DNA from: Eubacteriales bacterium
GTDB taxonomy: Bacteria > Bacillota > Clostridia > Lachnospirales > Lachnospiraceae
Direction of reading: 5' to 3'
DNA: 64,000 bases
NCBI GenBank assembly: GCA_030536995.1
Contig: JAUNOY010000002.1
Span: 124,001-188,000 of the forward strand
Under the pieces are notes generated by a model. It was given only the letters and a program-made list of their open reading frames with translations, had not been told where the DNA came from and did no database searches. Of this stretch, positions 26,833 to 35,457 are shown one piece after another; position 1 is the first letter of the stretch, and the number at the start of each line of letters is the position of its first letter. The translations under genes were made by a program, and so were the position numbers.

Positions 26833-27801
26833 TTATTCCATGACGCCGTTATTTGCCTGGAAGGTTAAGAAAGTAGCTTTGTCAGAAAGGATATAAGCTC
26901 CTGTTTCTTCCGCCATTGTAAGGCAAACGCCCATACCTGCGTTAGAGGAGGTATACCAGCTGTAATCCTTTACGCTTTCTGCTTCAGCAGTGATTCCCAG
27001 ATCTTCCGGCCACAGGGAAAGCTCTTTTGTATGAGTTCCGGAGTTGTCGCCGCGGGACACGAATGGGAATTCTCCTTCTGCGATAGCTGCGAAAGCATCT
27101 TTTACAGTAGCAGCATCTTTTGCTTTTGCAGGGTCAGCGGACGGTCCGCATAATACGAAGTAATTGTACATATAAGTGAGACGTTCAGTTTCCTGGCCGT
27201 CGAGAACACGGGCAAATCCTGCGTTTACGAATTCTTCCTCCTGAGATTTGGAGTGAACAAGAATCAGGTCTGCATTGCCGGACTGTGCGTTTGCAATGGC
27301 TTTACCGGTACCTGCGGAGAAAACTTCTACTTCGTAGCCGTATTTTTCTTCAAATTCAGGAAGAAGGTAGTTTAAAAGACCGGAATCGTTTACAGAGGTG
27401 GTAGTGGACATACGAATGGTTTTCGTCTCGTCTGTAGCTTCCGGAATTTCTGCTGTGGAAGAAGGACCGTCTTCTGTGAGATAGAAAAGATATTCACCGT
27501 AATCTTCGAAACCAAAGTTCTTGGTCAGTTCTTTTGCTTCGTCGCTGATCATCCAGTTAATAAGCGCGTCAGCGCCTGCCGTATTAAGTGCAACGTCTGT
27601 TACTTCTTTGCCGTCCGCATCAACGAAAGGTGCATCCGGGTTCACGGCAAGTAAGGAATAGTTATTGATCATGCTTTCATCTTCTTCATATAAGATGGTC
27701 AGATCTACACTCTTTGCCTCTTCCTCAGCGTATACAGGAAGCGCAGATGATGCCAGCATTGCGGCAGCCATGAATAAGCCAACTGTTTTGGGGTTTTTCA
27801 T
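26833..27801 (-). CDS. tupA: Tungstate-binding protein TupA, circularly permuted
   Basis: 322-residue secreted substrate-binding protein of the TupABC type. A Sec signal peptide (1-25, cleavage after VYA) has no lipobox Cys. Residues 32-108 (LTILYEEDE, YSLLAVNPDAP, ALINWMISDEAK) match what is normally the C-terminal end of TupA. A Ser/Thr/Glu/Pro linker (109-126) follows. Residues 127-320 (MSTTTSVNDSGLL, ADLILVHSK, SRGDNSGTHTKE, AYILSDKATFL) match the normal N-terminal two thirds. The protein ends NNGVME, just where LTILYEED would continue in the standard order. All oxyanion-binding motifs are retained, and tupB and tupC follow, so it is probably functional. Start ATG 27801, behind AAGGAGG. 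Confidence 0.88.
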   Translation of the reverse strand: MKNPKTVGLFMAAAMLASSALPVYAEEEAKSVDLTILYEEDESMINNYSLLAVNPDAPFVDADGKEVTDVALNTAGADALINWMISDEAKELTKNFGFEDYGEYLFYLTEDGPSSTAEIPEATDETKTIRMSTTTSVNDSGLLNYLLPEFEEKYGYEVEVFSAGTGKAIANAQSGNADLILVHSKSQEEEFVNAGFARVLDGQETERLTYMYNYFVLCGPSADPAKAKDAATVKDAFAAIAEGEFPFVSRGDNSGTHTKELSLWPEDLGITAEAESVKDYSWYTSSNAGMGVCLTMAEETGAYILSDKATFLTFQANNGVME

Positions 27802-27857
27802 TTCTTTTCCTCCTTAAAAATGTATAAATTTTCATTATCAAGTTATAAAGTATGAAT

Positions 27858-27886
27858 ATTATAGCATGAATTTGCAACTGTGACAA
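27858..27886 (-). promoter_or_regulatory. Promoter of tupABC
   Basis: On the minus strand, TTGTCA (27886-27881) and TATAAT (27863-27858) are separated by 17 bases, about 57 bases before the tupA start. Confidence 0.8.
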
Positions 27887-27970
27887 TAGAATTGCGTATA
27901 CAAAACATAAAATATATTCTGTTTTGAATATGCTTTTGCAGAGAGAACAGGATAAAAGTGAGCCATTCTA

Positions 27971-27999
27971 TTGACGGAGAAAAAACGAAATGATATAGT
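27971..27999 (+). promoter_or_regulatory. Promoter of moaE-like gene
   Basis: TTGACG (27971-27976) and TATAGT (27994-27999) with a 17-base spacer, divergent from the tupA promoter about 85 bases away. Confidence 0.78.
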
Positions 28000-28047
28000 G
28001 GAAAAAAGTTTTTTCGGAACTGTAAAAGTTGAGATGAGGAGAAGATT

Positions 28048-28452
28048 ATGACAGAAAAAAAGTGTGTCCCATCGATGGATGAATGGCTGAGAGAAGCAAA
28101 AAAAGATAAAGATTTTCAAGAATGCGGAATGTATCTTTTTCATAATGGTGTGGTTCGCGGTACTGCGAAAGCAAAAGTACGGATGGGAGAGGAAAATACG
28201 CAGCCTGTGACAGGGATGGACTTTGCTTATGACAGGGATAAGGTTGAAAAAGCAGTGGAGGAAGCGCGCAGCTTACCGGGAATCCATTATGTCCGCGCTT
28301 GGCTTAACGAAGGGCATCTGGAGGTAGGAGACGATATTATGTTGATACTTATCGGCGGAGATATACGTCCCAGAGTAATAGAAGCTTTACAGATTCTGGT
28401 TGGAAACATAAAGAATCACTGTGTGAGAGAAACAGAAATATATATAGAATGA
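28048..28452 (+). CDS. MoaE-like molybdopterin synthase catalytic subunit
   Basis: 134-residue protein of the MoaE family, the large subunit of molybdopterin synthase that converts precursor Z to molybdopterin using MoaD thiocarboxylate. Visible family segments are YLFHNGVVRGTAK, FAYDRDKVEKAV and VGDDIMLILIGGDIRP. It completes a pterin-dithiolene assembly set with the moaD/moeB pair and two MoeA genes, although moaA and moaC are not in this window. GAGGAG precedes ATG 28048. Confidence 0.88.
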   Translation: MTEKKCVPSMDEWLREAKKDKDFQECGMYLFHNGVVRGTAKAKVRMGEENTQPVTGMDFAYDRDKVEKAVEEARSLPGIHYVRAWLNEGHLEVGDDIMLILIGGDIRPRVIEALQILVGNIKNHCVRETEIYIE

Positions 28453-28705
28453 GTTTGGGAGAGATGGACTTCGGAGCAAAAACAGCATTGCCTTTAATTG
28501 GGAAATATGATAACCTCTTAGTCGTGCAGACGAACCGTACATCTATTCTTGCAGGAGTGGAGACTGTAAGAAATGAAACGTATTTCAGGGGAGAACACAT
28601 TTATGTGCGCTATTTTATAAAGAGCGTATTGACAACCATCTCAGAATTATCATCTGTACAGAAGCTGAGATGGAGAAACTAATTGAAGTTTTGAAAAATA
28701 TTTGA
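28449..28705 (+). pseudogene. Relic of histidinol-phosphate/aromatic aminotransferase (HisC type)
   Basis: Residual coding sequence of a class I/II aminotransferase. The frame from 28449 contains ALPLIGKYDNLLVVQT, the segment before the PLP lysine of HisC-type enzymes, but the SKSRSLAG lysine loop is lost. It then jumps to VETVRNETYF and IYVRYF. A one-base deletion near 28613-28620 (expected AATAAAGAGCGT) shifts the frame. The ending RIDNHLRIIICTEAEMEKLI to a TGA at 28703-28705 is the normal HisC C-terminus. Only about 85 of about 360 residues remain. It overlaps the moaE stop by 4 bases. Confidence 0.8.
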
Positions 28706-28719
28706 AATAAGGAGTAAAG

Positions 28720-29220
28720 ATGGAAGTATTAGTACAGTGGTTTACAGAAAACCTTTCACAGTTTATTTCACCGGAGGGAGCAGTCTTTCTCATTTCCATG
28801 ATTCCAATTCTGGAGCTGCGAGGAGGGCTTCTTGCGGCAAGTCTTCTGAAGATTCCGGCAGCAACAGCAATCCCTATATGTATTGTGGGAAATATTATTC
28901 CAATTCCATTTATTCTTCTGTTTATCCGGCAGATTTTTAAATGGTTGAAAAAGACACGTCTTTTCTGCGGACTGATCACGAAACTTGAGGATCGTGCGAT
29001 GGGAAAAAGCGACAAGATCAAACGCTATGAGTTCTGGGGACTTCTGCTTTTCGTGGGAATTCCGCTTCCGGGAACAGGGGCATGGACAGGTTCTCTGATT
29101 GCCTCACTTCTGGAAATTGATATTAAAAAATCTTCTGTTGCCATTCTGGGAGGAATCATAATGGCGACGGTTATCATGTATATTGTTTCTTATACATTTC
29201 TGGGAAATATCGTACATTAA
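28720..29220 (+). CDS. Small multidrug export family membrane protein (COG2426)
   Basis: 166-residue integral membrane protein with about four hydrophobic helices. The conserved segments IPILELRGG (about 27-35), GNIIPIPFIL and GIPLPGTGAWTG match the putative small multidrug export family PF06695. No transport substrate is established for the family. AAGGAG precedes ATG 28720, and a terminator follows. Confidence 0.85.
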   Translation: MEVLVQWFTENLSQFISPEGAVFLISMIPILELRGGLLAASLLKIPAATAIPICIVGNIIPIPFILLFIRQIFKWLKKTRLFCGLITKLEDRAMGKSDKIKRYEFWGLLLFVGIPLPGTGAWTGSLIASLLEIDIKKSSVAILGGIIMATVIMYIVSYTFLGNIVH

Positions 29221-29229
29221 AAGAGCTGG

Positions 29230-29261
29230 AAACCGGGACGTCGGAGGACGCCCCGGTTTTT
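29230..29261 (+). terminator. Terminator after the COG2426 gene
   Basis: AAACCGGGACGTC pairs with GACGCCCCGGTTT (one mismatch) and ends in a T run. Confidence 0.9.
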
Positions 29262-29309
29262 ACATTTTGGCAATGGGTAAGTGGTGAAAAAAATGTCGAT
29301 AAGAAATTC

Positions 29310-29339
29310 TTGCAAAAAAAATCTGCATCTGTGTATAAT
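29310..29339 (+). promoter_or_regulatory. Promoter of rho
   Basis: TTGCAA (29310-29315), 18-base spacer, TATAAT (29334-29339) preceded by TG. It leaves an untranslated leader of about 150 bases, consistent with autogenous attenuation known for rho genes. Confidence 0.78.
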
Positions 29340-29496
29340 AGAACGTGGACAGAACTGTAGGGATATGTTACTATAATAAAGACAAGTTTTCTTATATTCA
29401 TGTCGCTTCAGACGGTTTATCCCGATACACAAAATTTAAAGAAACCATAATTAAAAGAGAAATTATAAGTTTGATATAGAAGCAGAGGTTGATTAT

Positions 29497-31056
29497 ATGA
29501 TGAGAGAGAGATATGAATCATTATCGCTGGTCTCTTTAAAGGAACTGGCGAAGGCAAGAGGGTTAAAAGGAATCTCGACGCTGAGGAAACCGGCGCTTAT
29601 TGAGCGTATGCTGGAAGAAGATGCTCGGGAAGAACAGGAGAAAGTGGCTGAAGTACAGGAAGAAGTACAGAAATCGGAATTTTCAGCAGATGAGAAAGAT
29701 GAGGAGAAAGCTCCGAAGAGGATACATGAAACGAATCAGAGCAGACCGCCGATGCGTACATACAGCAGCTATAACCGCAGCTACAGTGGCAGTAACCGAA
29801 GCTACGGGAATAACGAGAGCCGTTCCTATGGCAGTGAAGTGAGAAATTATACCGGAGCTGAGACTCTGGTCTATGACGGCGAAGACAGAGTACAGGAGAA
29901 AAATCAGGCTGCAGAGATGGCGCAGCTTGACAGTGGAGAGAGGGCGAACGGAATTTTGGAAGTTCTGCCTGATGGATACGGTTTCATCCGCTGTGCAAAC
30001 TATATGCCGGGAGAGAATGATATTTATGTTTCTCCGTCCCAGATTCGCAGATTTAATTTAAAGACAGGAGATATCCTTCAGGGAAATATCAGGATTAAGA
30101 CGCAGGGGGAGAAATTCAGCGCGCTTTTATATGTAAGTTCTATCAATGGATTCCATCCCAGTGTGGGACAGAAGCGCTATAATTTCGAGGATATGACTCC
30201 GATCTTTCCAAATGAGAGACTGAAAATGGAACGTACAGGCGGAACAACCGCTATGAGAATTGTAGACCTCATCAGCCCTATTGGAAAGGGGCAGAGAGGA
30301 ATGATTGTTTCCCCGCCGAAGGCAGGTAAGACAACTCTTCTTAAGGATGTTGCGAAATCTATTCTGAAGAATAATTCAGACATGCATCTTATTATCCTTC
30401 TCATTGATGAGCGCCCGGAGGAGGTTACAGATATTAAAGAGGCGATCAGAGGAGAGAATGTGGAAGTTATTTATTCTACCTTTGATGAGACTCCGGAACA
30501 TCACAAGCGTGTTTCTGAGATGGTTATTGAACGCGCTCGCCGTCTTGTTGAGCATAAGAAGGATGTTGTTATTCTTCTGGACTCTATTACCAGACTTGCC
30601 CGCGCCTACAACCTGATTATTCCTCCAAGCGGAAGAACTCTTTCCGGAGGTCTTGATCCGGCTGCACTCCATTCACCGAAAAGATTTTTTGGCGCTGCCA
30701 GAAACATGAGGGAGGGCGGAAGCCTGACGATTCTTGCTACGGCGCTGGTTGATACGGGAAGTAAGATGGACGATGTTATCTATGAAGAGTTCAAGGGAAC
30801 AGGAAATATGGAGCTGGTTCTGGATCGTAAACTTCAGGAAAAACGAGTATTTCCTGCTATTGACATTCAGAAGTCAGGAACAAGGCGAGAGGATCTTCTT
30901 CTTTCTCAGGAAGAACAGGAAGCGGTTTATCTGATGCGTAAGGCATTGAATGGAATGAAATCAGAGGATGCAGTAGAACAGATTCTAAATATGTTTGCCC
31001 ACACAAAGGACAATGAAGAATTTGTGCAGACAGTGAAGAAACAAAAATGGTTTTGA
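29497..31056 (+). CDS. rho: Transcription termination factor Rho
   Basis: 519-residue hexameric RNA helicase. An N-terminal Rho_N helix bundle (about 8-42) is followed by a disordered insert (about 45-140) rich in Glu/Lys and then Ser, Tyr, Asn and Arg ([17 protein letters not shown]). The cold-shock-type RNA-binding domain is about 148-215, with GYGFIR. The RecA-type ATPase has Walker A PPKAGKTT (273-280) and Walker [11 protein letters not shown]. The insert makes it longer than E. coli Rho (419). It starts ATG 29497, behind AGAGGTTGA, after a long leader. Confidence 0.97.
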   Translation: MMRERYESLSLVSLKELAKARGLKGISTLRKPALIERMLEEDAREEQEKVAEVQEEVQKSEFSADEKDEEKAPKRIHETNQSRPPMRTYSSYNRSYSGSNRSYGNNESRSYGSEVRNYTGAETLVYDGEDRVQEKNQAAEMAQLDSGERANGILEVLPDGYGFIRCANYMPGENDIYVSPSQIRRFNLKTGDILQGNIRIKTQGEKFSALLYVSSINGFHPSVGQKRYNFEDMTPIFPNERLKMERTGGTTAMRIVDLISPIGKGQRGMIVSPPKAGKTTLLKDVAKSILKNNSDMHLIILLIDERPEEVTDIKEAIRGENVEVIYSTFDETPEHHKRVSEMVIERARRLVEHKKDVVILLDSITRLARAYNLIIPPSGRTLSGGLDPAALHSPKRFFGAARNMREGGSLTILATALVDTGSKMDDVIYEEFKGTGNMELVLDRKLQEKRVFPAIDIQKSGTRREDLLLSQEEQEAVYLMRKALNGMKSEDAVEQILNMFAHTKDNEEFVQTVKKQKWF

Positions 31057-31101
31057 TTTTCCGTCAGGAGTTAATTTTATAGAAGAAAATCATAAAACAT
31101 C

Positions 31102-31130
31102 TTGCAATTATAAGAAGCCTATGTTATAAT
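31102..31130 (+). promoter_or_regulatory. Promoter of rpmE
   Basis: TTGCAA (31102-31107) and TATAAT (31125-31130) with a 17-base spacer, about 83 bases before the L31 start codon. Confidence 0.82.
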
Positions 31131-31212
31131 CAGAAAGCTGTTTAATAAAGATTCGTCAATAGAATACGAATAAAGAATAAAAAATAGAAATAACTATAGA
31201 GAGGTGAAAATC

Positions 31213-31416
31213 ATGAGAGAAGGAATCCATCCAAATTATTATCAGGCAACTGTAACCTGCAACTGCGGTAACACATTCGTAACAGGTTCTACTAAATCTG
31301 ACATTCACGTAGAAATCTGCTCCAAATGCCATCCGTTCTACACAGGACAGCAGAAAGCTGCTCAGGCTCGTGGACGTATCGATAAGTTCAACAAGAAATA
31401 CGGCCTGAACAAATAA
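31213..31416 (+). CDS. rpmE: Ribosomal protein bL31, zinc-binding form
   Basis: 67-residue large-subunit ribosomal protein. It has CNC near residue 16 and [10 protein letters not shown] near 37, the zinc-ribbon (C+) form rather than the zinc-free YtiA type. The ATG at 31213 is supported by GAGAGGTGA at the proper distance; the GTG nine bases upstream is within that ribosome site. A terminator follows. Confidence 0.97.
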   Translation: MREGIHPNYYQATVTCNCGNTFVTGSTKSDIHVEICSKCHPFYTGQQKAAQARGRIDKFNKKYGLNK

Positions 31417-31447
31417 TTTTATAACGAATATAGCAATGTATGAGAAC

Positions 31448-31478
31448 AGGTTGAGGTTGGGAAATCTCAACCTTTCTT
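31448..31478 (+). terminator. Terminator after rpmE
   Basis: AGGTTGAG / CTCAACCT stem with a 10-base loop and a T-rich tail. Confidence 0.85.
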
Positions 31479-31509
31479 GGTATAAGGGCGTGTTTTAGGA
31501 GAAAAAGAA

Positions 31510-32502
31510 ATGAAATCATCAAACATTGGCGGGCAGGCAGTTATGGAAGGCATTATGATGCGCCATAAAGATAAATATTCTATTGCTGTGCGCCGGCCGG
31601 ATAAAGAAATTGAATTAAAAGTAGAGGATTATAAATGTACTTTCGGGAAGTCTCCGTTTTGGAAGAAACCCCTTGTCCGCGGTGTTGCAAGCTTTGTGGA
31701 TTCACTGGTTGTGGGGACTAAATGCCTGATGTATTCTGCTGAAATTGCCGGAGAAGAAGAGGATGAGGAGGAAGCAGCGAAGAAAGCCGCTTTGACAGAG
31801 GAGGAACGAACTGCACAGAAGGCAAAAGAGGACAGGCAGTTTAAATGGCTGCTCTATGTGACAGTAGCGTTTTCCATTATCATCTCCGTGGCAGCATTTA
31901 TGCTCCTTCCTTATGCACTTGCAAGTCTCTGCAAAAAAGCCGGTGCATCTGAAATTGTGATTACGATTGTGGAGGCTTTTGTGAAACTGGCTCTTTTCAT
32001 GGGGTATATGCTTGCTATCTCCAGAATGAAGGACATTCAGAGAACGTTTATGTATCACGGAGCAGAGCATAAATGTATCAATTGTGTGGAGCATGGTCTG
32101 CCGCTCACAGTGGAGAATGTTATGGCAAGTTCACGACAGCATAAGAGATGCGGAACAAGCTTTCTGTTTCTGGTAATGCTTGTGAGTATTTTCCTTCATT
32201 TTATTTTTGTTCTGGTACCTTTTTATTGGGTACGCTTATTTGGAAGACTTCTTATGGTACCGGTAGTTGCTGGCATTTCTTTCGAATTAATTCAGTGGGC
32301 TGGAAGAACAGACAGTAAGATTGCGGATATTTTAAGTAAACCTGGTCTTGCCATGCAGAAACTGACAACAATCGAACCGACTCCTGACATGGTGGAGGTT
32401 GCGATTAAGGCGATTGAAGCAGTTTTTGACTGGAGAGCTTATTTGAAAGAGGAATTCGGGAAAGACATTCCGGCAGAAAGCGAAGAGGAGAGTCAGGAAT
32501 GA
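31510..32502 (+). CDS. DUF1385 membrane protein (YqhQ-like)
   Basis: 330-residue protein of the DUF1385 family, with the diagnostic N-terminus NIGGQAVMEGIMMR and several hydrophobic helices (about 115-145, 155-175, 215-265). MYHGAEHKCINC is another conserved family segment. Function is not established. It overlaps prmC by 4 bases, and the order DUF1385-prmC-prfA is common in clostridia. Confidence 0.92.
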   Translation: MKSSNIGGQAVMEGIMMRHKDKYSIAVRRPDKEIELKVEDYKCTFGKSPFWKKPLVRGVASFVDSLVVGTKCLMYSAEIAGEEEDEEEAAKKAALTEEERTAQKAKEDRQFKWLLYVTVAFSIIISVAAFMLLPYALASLCKKAGASEIVITIVEAFVKLALFMGYMLAISRMKDIQRTFMYHGAEHKCINCVEHGLPLTVENVMASSRQHKRCGTSFLFLVMLVSIFLHFIFVLVPFYWVRLFGRLLMVPVVAGISFELIQWAGRTDSKIADILSKPGLAMQKLTTIEPTPDMVEVAIKAIEAVFDWRAYLKEEFGKDIPAESEEESQE

Positions 32503-33377
32503 TGGATAGCCTGCAGATATTGCTGGAAGAGGGAAAAGAATTTCTGGAAAAAGCAGGAATAGAGGAAGCTGGGCTTGATGCCTGGCTCCTCTTGGAATAT
32601 ACAACAGGAAGAAGCCGTGCGTATTATTTTGCCCACAGGGAAGAAACTGTAAAAAAAGAAGTGGCAGAAACCTATCGGAAGCTGGTGAGGGAAAGAGCAT
32701 TACATATTCCTCTGCAGCATCTGACGCATCAGGCTTTTTTTATGGGATATGAATTTTACGTAAATGAGCATGTACTCATTCCGAGACAAGATACGGAAAC
32801 TCTTGTGGAGTCAGCGCTAAACGTCTTAAAAAACAGGGAACATCCGAAAATCCTTGATATGTGTACGGGAAGCGGCTGTATTCTTTTGAGCCTTCTTATG
32901 GAAAAGAAAGACGGAACAGGAGCAGGGGCAGATCTTTCTGAGGAAGCGCTTAAAGTGGCAAAGAGAAATGCACGCAGTCTTGGAGTGGAAGACAGAACCG
33001 TTTTTTTGAAAAGCAATCTGTTTTCTAACGAATATTTTAGCAAAAAAGATGGAAAAAGCTCAGGGGAATATGATATTCTTATTTCAAACCCACCGTATAT
33101 CAGGACTGCCGATATTGAGGATTTGATGGAGGAAGTAAAATTTCACGATCCTCGCATGGCCCTGGACGGTTTCGAGGACGGACTTTATTTTTATCGGGAA
33201 ATTACCGCTCGTGCGGGGGAATTCCTGAAGTCCGGAGGATGGCTGATGTATGAGATCGGTTTTGATCAGGGGAAAGTGGTTCAGGAGCTTTTGCACAAAG
33301 CAGGATTTATTAATACGGGAATCGTACAGGACCTGTGCGGGCTTGACCGTGTGGTTCTGGGACAGAAAGTAGGATAA
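32499..33377 (+). CDS. prmC: Release factor glutamine methyltransferase PrmC
   Basis: 292-residue SAM-dependent enzyme that N5-methylates the Gln of the GGQ motif in release factors. The SAM motif is DMCTGSGCI (about 119-127), and the catalytic signature NPPYI is at about 198-202. It lies directly before prfA, its substrate's gene, 13 bases apart. Starts at ATG 32499, overlapping DUF1385, or ATG 32502. Confidence 0.96.
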   Translation: MMDSLQILLEEGKEFLEKAGIEEAGLDAWLLLEYTTGRSRAYYFAHREETVKKEVAETYRKLVRERALHIPLQHLTHQAFFMGYEFYVNEHVLIPRQDTETLVESALNVLKNREHPKILDMCTGSGCILLSLLMEKKDGTGAGADLSEEALKVAKRNARSLGVEDRTVFLKSNLFSNEYFSKKDGKSSGEYDILISNPPYIRTADIEDLMEEVKFHDPRMALDGFEDGLYFYREITARAGEFLKSGGWLMYEIGFDQGKVVQELLHKAGFINTGIVQDLCGLDRVVLGQKVG

Positions 33378-33390
33378 CAGGAGGAAATGC

Positions 33391-34467
33391 ATGTTTGACA
33401 AATTAGATGATTTGCTCATTCGATTTGAGGAAGTCCTGAATGAACTCGGAGAACCGGGTGTCACAGATAATCAGGTGCGCTTCCAGAAACTTATGAAAGA
33501 ACAGAGTGATCTGCAGCCAATCGTAGATGCTTATCGTGAATATAAAAAAAATAAAGAGACAATTCAGGACAGTCTTTCCATGCTGGAGGATGAGAAAGAT
33601 GAGGATATGAGAGAAATGCTCAAGGAAGAGCTTTCCGATGCAAAGAAGCGAGTGGAAGAGCTGGAGCATGAACTCAAAATCCTTCTTCTTCCGAAAGATC
33701 CCAATGACAGCAAAAATGTTATTGTGGAAATCCGTGGCGGTGCAGGCGGTGATGAGGCTGCTCTTTTTGCAGCAGAGATTTACCGTATGTATGTGAAATA
33801 TGCAGAATCCCGCCGTTGGAAGACTGAGATGATGAGTTTAAATGAGAATGGAATCGGCGGTTTTAAGGAAGTAACTTTTATGATCAACGGAGCAGGAGCC
33901 TATTCCCGTCTGAAATACGAGAGCGGAGTACACCGCGTACAGCGTGTTCCGGAAACAGAATCCGGCGGAAGAATCCATACCTCTACCTGTACAGTTGCTA
34001 TTATGCCGGAGGCAGAGGAAATTGATTTCCATCTCGACATGAATGATTGTAAATTCGATGTATTCCGTGCATCCGGAAACGGAGGGCAGTGCGTTAATAC
34101 AACAGACTCTGCAGTTAGACTGACTCATATTCCGACAGGAATCGTTATTTCCTGCCAGGATGAAAAATCTCAGCTGAAAAATAAAGACAAGGCATTAAAG
34201 GTTCTTCGTTCCCGTCTCTATGAAATGGAACTGGCGAAACAGCATGATGCGGAAGCAGAGGCGAGACGAAGCCAGATTGGAACAGGAGACCGTTCCGAAA
34301 AAATCAGAACCTACAATTTCCCTCAGGGACGCGTCACAGACCACCGTATTAAGCTGACGATTCACAGACTGGAAAATATTTTAAACGGTGATCTGGATGA
34401 AATCATAGACAGTCTGATTGCGGCAGATCAGGCTGCAAAATTAAGTAACTTACAGGACGAAGAATAA
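33391..34467 (+). CDS. prfA: Peptide chain release factor 1
   Basis: 358 residues, normal RF1 length, reading UAA and UAG stops. The stop-recognition tripeptide is PET (187-189, a PxT motif) and the catalytic GGQ is at 231-233. The surrounding sequence reads [16 protein letters not shown] rather than the common GAGGQHVNKTESAVR, a local variant that I believe occurs in related Lachnospiraceae. CAGGAGGAAA precedes ATG 33391. Confidence 0.97.
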   Translation: MFDKLDDLLIRFEEVLNELGEPGVTDNQVRFQKLMKEQSDLQPIVDAYREYKKNKETIQDSLSMLEDEKDEDMREMLKEELSDAKKRVEELEHELKILLLPKDPNDSKNVIVEIRGGAGGDEAALFAAEIYRMYVKYAESRRWKTEMMSLNENGIGGFKEVTFMINGAGAYSRLKYESGVHRVQRVPETESGGRIHTSTCTVAIMPEAEEIDFHLDMNDCKFDVFRASGNGGQCVNTTDSAVRLTHIPTGIVISCQDEKSQLKNKDKALKVLRSRLYEMELAKQHDAEAEARRSQIGTGDRSEKIRTYNFPQGRVTDHRIKLTIHRLENILNGDLDEIIDSLIAADQAAKLSNLQDEE

Positions 34468-34498
34468 GGCGTACACGTGTGACCAGGGAGGAGACGTT

Positions 34499-35416
34499 AT
34501 GCAGAAAACAGCACTTGTGATCATGGCGGCAGGAATCGGAAGCCGTTTTGGGAAAGGAATTAAACAGCTTGCACCGGTAGGACCTAACGGTGAGGTGATC
34601 ATGGAGTATTCCATCCATGACGCGTTGGAGGCCGGATTTAATAAAGTGGTTTTTATTATCCGTAAGGATCTGGAAAAGGAATTCCGTCATGTCATTGGAG
34701 AAAGAATCGAAAAAATTACAGAAGTAGAATATGTATTCCAGGAGTTGGAGGATCTTCCGGACGGCTTCGAAAAGCCGGAAGACCGTACCAAGCCGTGGGG
34801 AACAGGTCAGGCAGTTCTTGCAGCAAAAAAAGTTCTGAATGAGCCGTTTATCGTTATCAATGCAGATGATTATTACGGAAAAGAAGCGTACAGAAAGGTT
34901 CATGAGTATCTTGTAAGTGAGCAGCCTGACGATGGAAAGCTTCATATTTGTATGGCTGGCTTCCGTCTGAAAAATACTTTAAGTGATAATGGAAGCGTTA
35001 CGAGAGGAATTTGTCATATTGAGAATGGGGCGCTTACAGGTGTAACAGAGACACATGATATTATCAAGACAGAAACCGGCGCCGGCGTGAAAAATGCGGA
35101 CGGTACAATAGATGAGCTTGATGTAAAGAGCCTTGTATCCATGAATATGTGGGGGCTGACGCCTGTATTTATGGAAGCACTGGAGAAAGGGTTTGTTGAA
35201 TTCCTTGAAGGGCTGGAACCTCAGGATATCAAGAAAGAATATCTTCTTCCGGAACTGATTGACCGTCTCATCAGATCAGGCAGCGCGCAGGTGGATGTAC
35301 TGGATACGAAAGATACCTGGTTCGGAGTGACTTATCAGGAGGATAAGGCAGTGGTCATAGAAGCTTTTAAGAATCTAATGCTCCACGGTATGTATCCGGT
35401 AAATCTTTATAAATGA
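34499..35416 (+). CDS. Sugar-phosphate nucleotidyltransferase-like protein
   Basis: 305 residues. An N-terminal NTP-transferase motif (MAAGIGSRFGKGIKQLAPVG) and the metal-binding region INADDYYGKEAY indicate a nucleotidyltransferase fold. The NTP and sugar cannot be read from the sequence. Its position just before glmM suggests amino-sugar or cell-wall precursor metabolism, but that is context only. GGGAGGAG precedes the ATG. Confidence 0.82.
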   Translation: MQKTALVIMAAGIGSRFGKGIKQLAPVGPNGEVIMEYSIHDALEAGFNKVVFIIRKDLEKEFRHVIGERIEKITEVEYVFQELEDLPDGFEKPEDRTKPWGTGQAVLAAKKVLNEPFIVINADDYYGKEAYRKVHEYLVSEQPDDGKLHICMAGFRLKNTLSDNGSVTRGICHIENGALTGVTETHDIIKTETGAGVKNADGTIDELDVKSLVSMNMWGLTPVFMEALEKGFVEFLEGLEPQDIKKEYLLPELIDRLIRSGSAQVDVLDTKDTWFGVTYQEDKAVVIEAFKNLMLHGMYPVNLYK

Positions 35417-35457
35417 TTCGAAAGGATTGAAATCCATAATTCAGGAGGAGAATTATT

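Noticed and set aside
26833-27801. Assembly chimera as the explanation for the permuted TupA
   Set aside because: One continuous frame with its own promoter, ribosome site and signal peptide, a plausible new linker, and a second independent case at 63449.
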